Below are positions 12,724 through 13,414 of a stretch of 13,414 nt of DNA, piece by piece (position 1 is the first letter of the stretch; every line of letters begins with the position of its first letter). Made by a program: the position numbers and the translations under genes. The notes beneath the pieces were generated by a model. It saw only the letters and a list, made by a program, of their open reading frames with translations, made no database searches and was not told the origin of the DNA. Origin of the DNA: an uncultured Verrucomicrobiota bacterium (GTDB lineage: Bacteria; Verrucomicrobiota; Verrucomicrobiia; Chthoniobacterales; SZAS-18); contig CALMVM010000221.1 of assembly GCA_937873255.1 (NCBI GenBank), forward strand, positions 1-13,414, in the 5' to 3' direction.

Positions 12724-13414
12724 TCAAAAGGCGACCAGTTCGTCCGAATCCGCGCGGTCGGATTCACAACGTTTGTAGAGGCAGACCCAACTGGCCAACA
12801 GCCAGCTCGCCAGGCTCGTCCACAACAATGGGTAAACCAGCAGCGTCCACCCCACCGCCGGCCAGGTCCACTGGCCGAGCGCCTGCACGAAAAACGCGTT
12901 CGCCGCCGCCAATGCGAAAAAATGCAGGACGGAAACCGCCCCCAGCCAGCCGACGTACATGCCGTAACGGCGCAGCAGCCGCAAATGGCCGGCGGCGGCT
13001 TGGCGTAGCGTTTCATTGTGGAAAATCAGGAGGATTTGCACCGAACAGAAAGCCAGCAGCACCACGGCGAGCAGCCACCGCGTGCCCTGCACGGTCGGCT
13101 CGATCCACGCGCGGCGTTCGAGCCCCTGAAAGCGTGCGACGATCAAAGGCAGCGTAATCCCGAGCGTGCTGATCCCCATGACTACCACCGCCCATCGCAC
13201 GACGAACACACACCGCCGCAACGCGAGGCGCCGCACCCGGTCGAAATCGAACGTGATCCCGCGCACCCACACGAAGCACAGCAGGATCAGATAGACCTGC
13301 ACCCCGACGCCGAGCAGGTACTCGAACAGGAACGCAAACGCGTTGATGACCTCCCCCCACCGCAGCAGCGTCGAATCGCCGACGCACGCGTCCGGGTTCG
13401 TCAAGCCGGAGAAC
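12724..13414 (-). CDS. Multi-pass membrane protein, N-terminus outside the window
   Basis: I do not recognise this protein. The frame is open to the right edge (residues read Phe-Ser-Gly-Leu before the in-frame TTG at 13404), so the true start is probably beyond the window. At least 226 residues are visible. About five hydrophobic segments can be seen, counting from that TTG: 22-47, 66-90, 109-128, 148-173 and 183-209. Short Arg-rich loops lie between them, such as DRVRRLALRR (55-64) and a Leu/Arg stretch at 141-147, which suggests cytoplasmic sides. The C-terminal tail is short and acidic. No catalytic motif is evident. It lies 38 bp upstream of the HpnD-like gene on the same strand, so a shared transcript is likely and an isoprenoid or envelope link is possible but unproven. 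Confidence 0.75.
   Translation of the reverse strand, partial: FSGLTNPDACVGDSTLLRWGEVINAFAFLFEYLLGVGVQVYLILLCFVWVRGITFDFDRVRRLALRRCVFVVRWAVVVMGISTLGITLPLIVARFQGLERRAWIEPTVQGTRWLLAVVLLAFCSVQILLIFHNETLRQAAAGHLRLLRRYGMYVGWLGAVSVLHFFALAAANAFFVQALGQWTWPAVGWTLLVYPLLWTSLASWLLASWVCLYKRCESDRADSDELVAF

Noticed and set aside
12722..12727. Perfect TTGACA hexamer on the minus strand before the HpnD-like gene
   Set aside because: No acceptable -10 box lies 16-18 bp downstream; the best TACACT box is only about 7 bp away. It overlaps the stop of the membrane protein.
1..13414. Mobile elements, CRISPR arrays, toxin-antitoxin, phage or defence genes
   Set aside because: No transposase, integrase, direct-repeat array, nuclease or helicase motif was found on either strand; the region reads as core chromosome.

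Overview
The window is a GC-rich (roughly two thirds G+C by eye) chromosomal stretch from a Gram-negative bacterium. It is packed with single-copy metabolic genes and shows no sign of mobile DNA. Three lipoproteins, an exported protein and a glycine-zipper protein point to a diderm envelope. The mix of an argC-argJ-argB cluster, a HpnD-like squalene/phytoene synthase, a UbiD-family decarboxylase and several small uncharacterised envelope proteins fits Verrucomicrobiota, perhaps Opitutales. That placement is inference from general knowledge, not from a search.

Left part (1-4241, all minus strand). Read in the direction of transcription, this holds a BsuPI-like lipoprotein, a PHP-family phosphatase of the histidinol-phosphatase type, argC, argJ and the first 103 codons of argB, which runs off the window. 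ArgJ, ArgB and ArgC give the acetylated steps of arginine synthesis, and ArgJ recycles the acetyl group. Gaps of 19, 42, 154 and 119 bp allow one long transcript, with a possible extra start before argJ.

Middle part (4242-8345). A small divergent intergenic region separates the lipoprotein from an exported protein whose second half resembles the P1-head domain of SecD. Facing it is a minus-strand run moaA-moaC-mogA plus a membrane-anchored coiled-coil protein. The three molybdenum-cofactor genes are almost fused (1-nt gap, then a 4-nt stop/start overlap) and would turn GTP into cPMP and later adenylate molybdopterin. Divergent from moaA is a lipoprotein with a BamE/SmpA-like segment.

Right part (8346-13414). 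A UbiD-family decarboxylase on the plus strand converges, with only 7 bp between stops, on a minus-strand group: a multi-pass membrane protein (5' end outside the window), a HpnD-like synthase, a glycine-zipper lipoprotein and a cardiolipin synthase. This group has a membrane-lipid and envelope theme.

No tRNA, rRNA, CRISPR array, insertion sequence, phage gene or long repeat was seen, and no gap between genes exceeds about 175 bp. I did not find a convincing new multi-gene system. The points most worth following are the stand-alone SecD-P1-like exported protein, the MoaC with an altered C-terminus, and the uncharacterised membrane proteins attached to the moa and hpnD genes.
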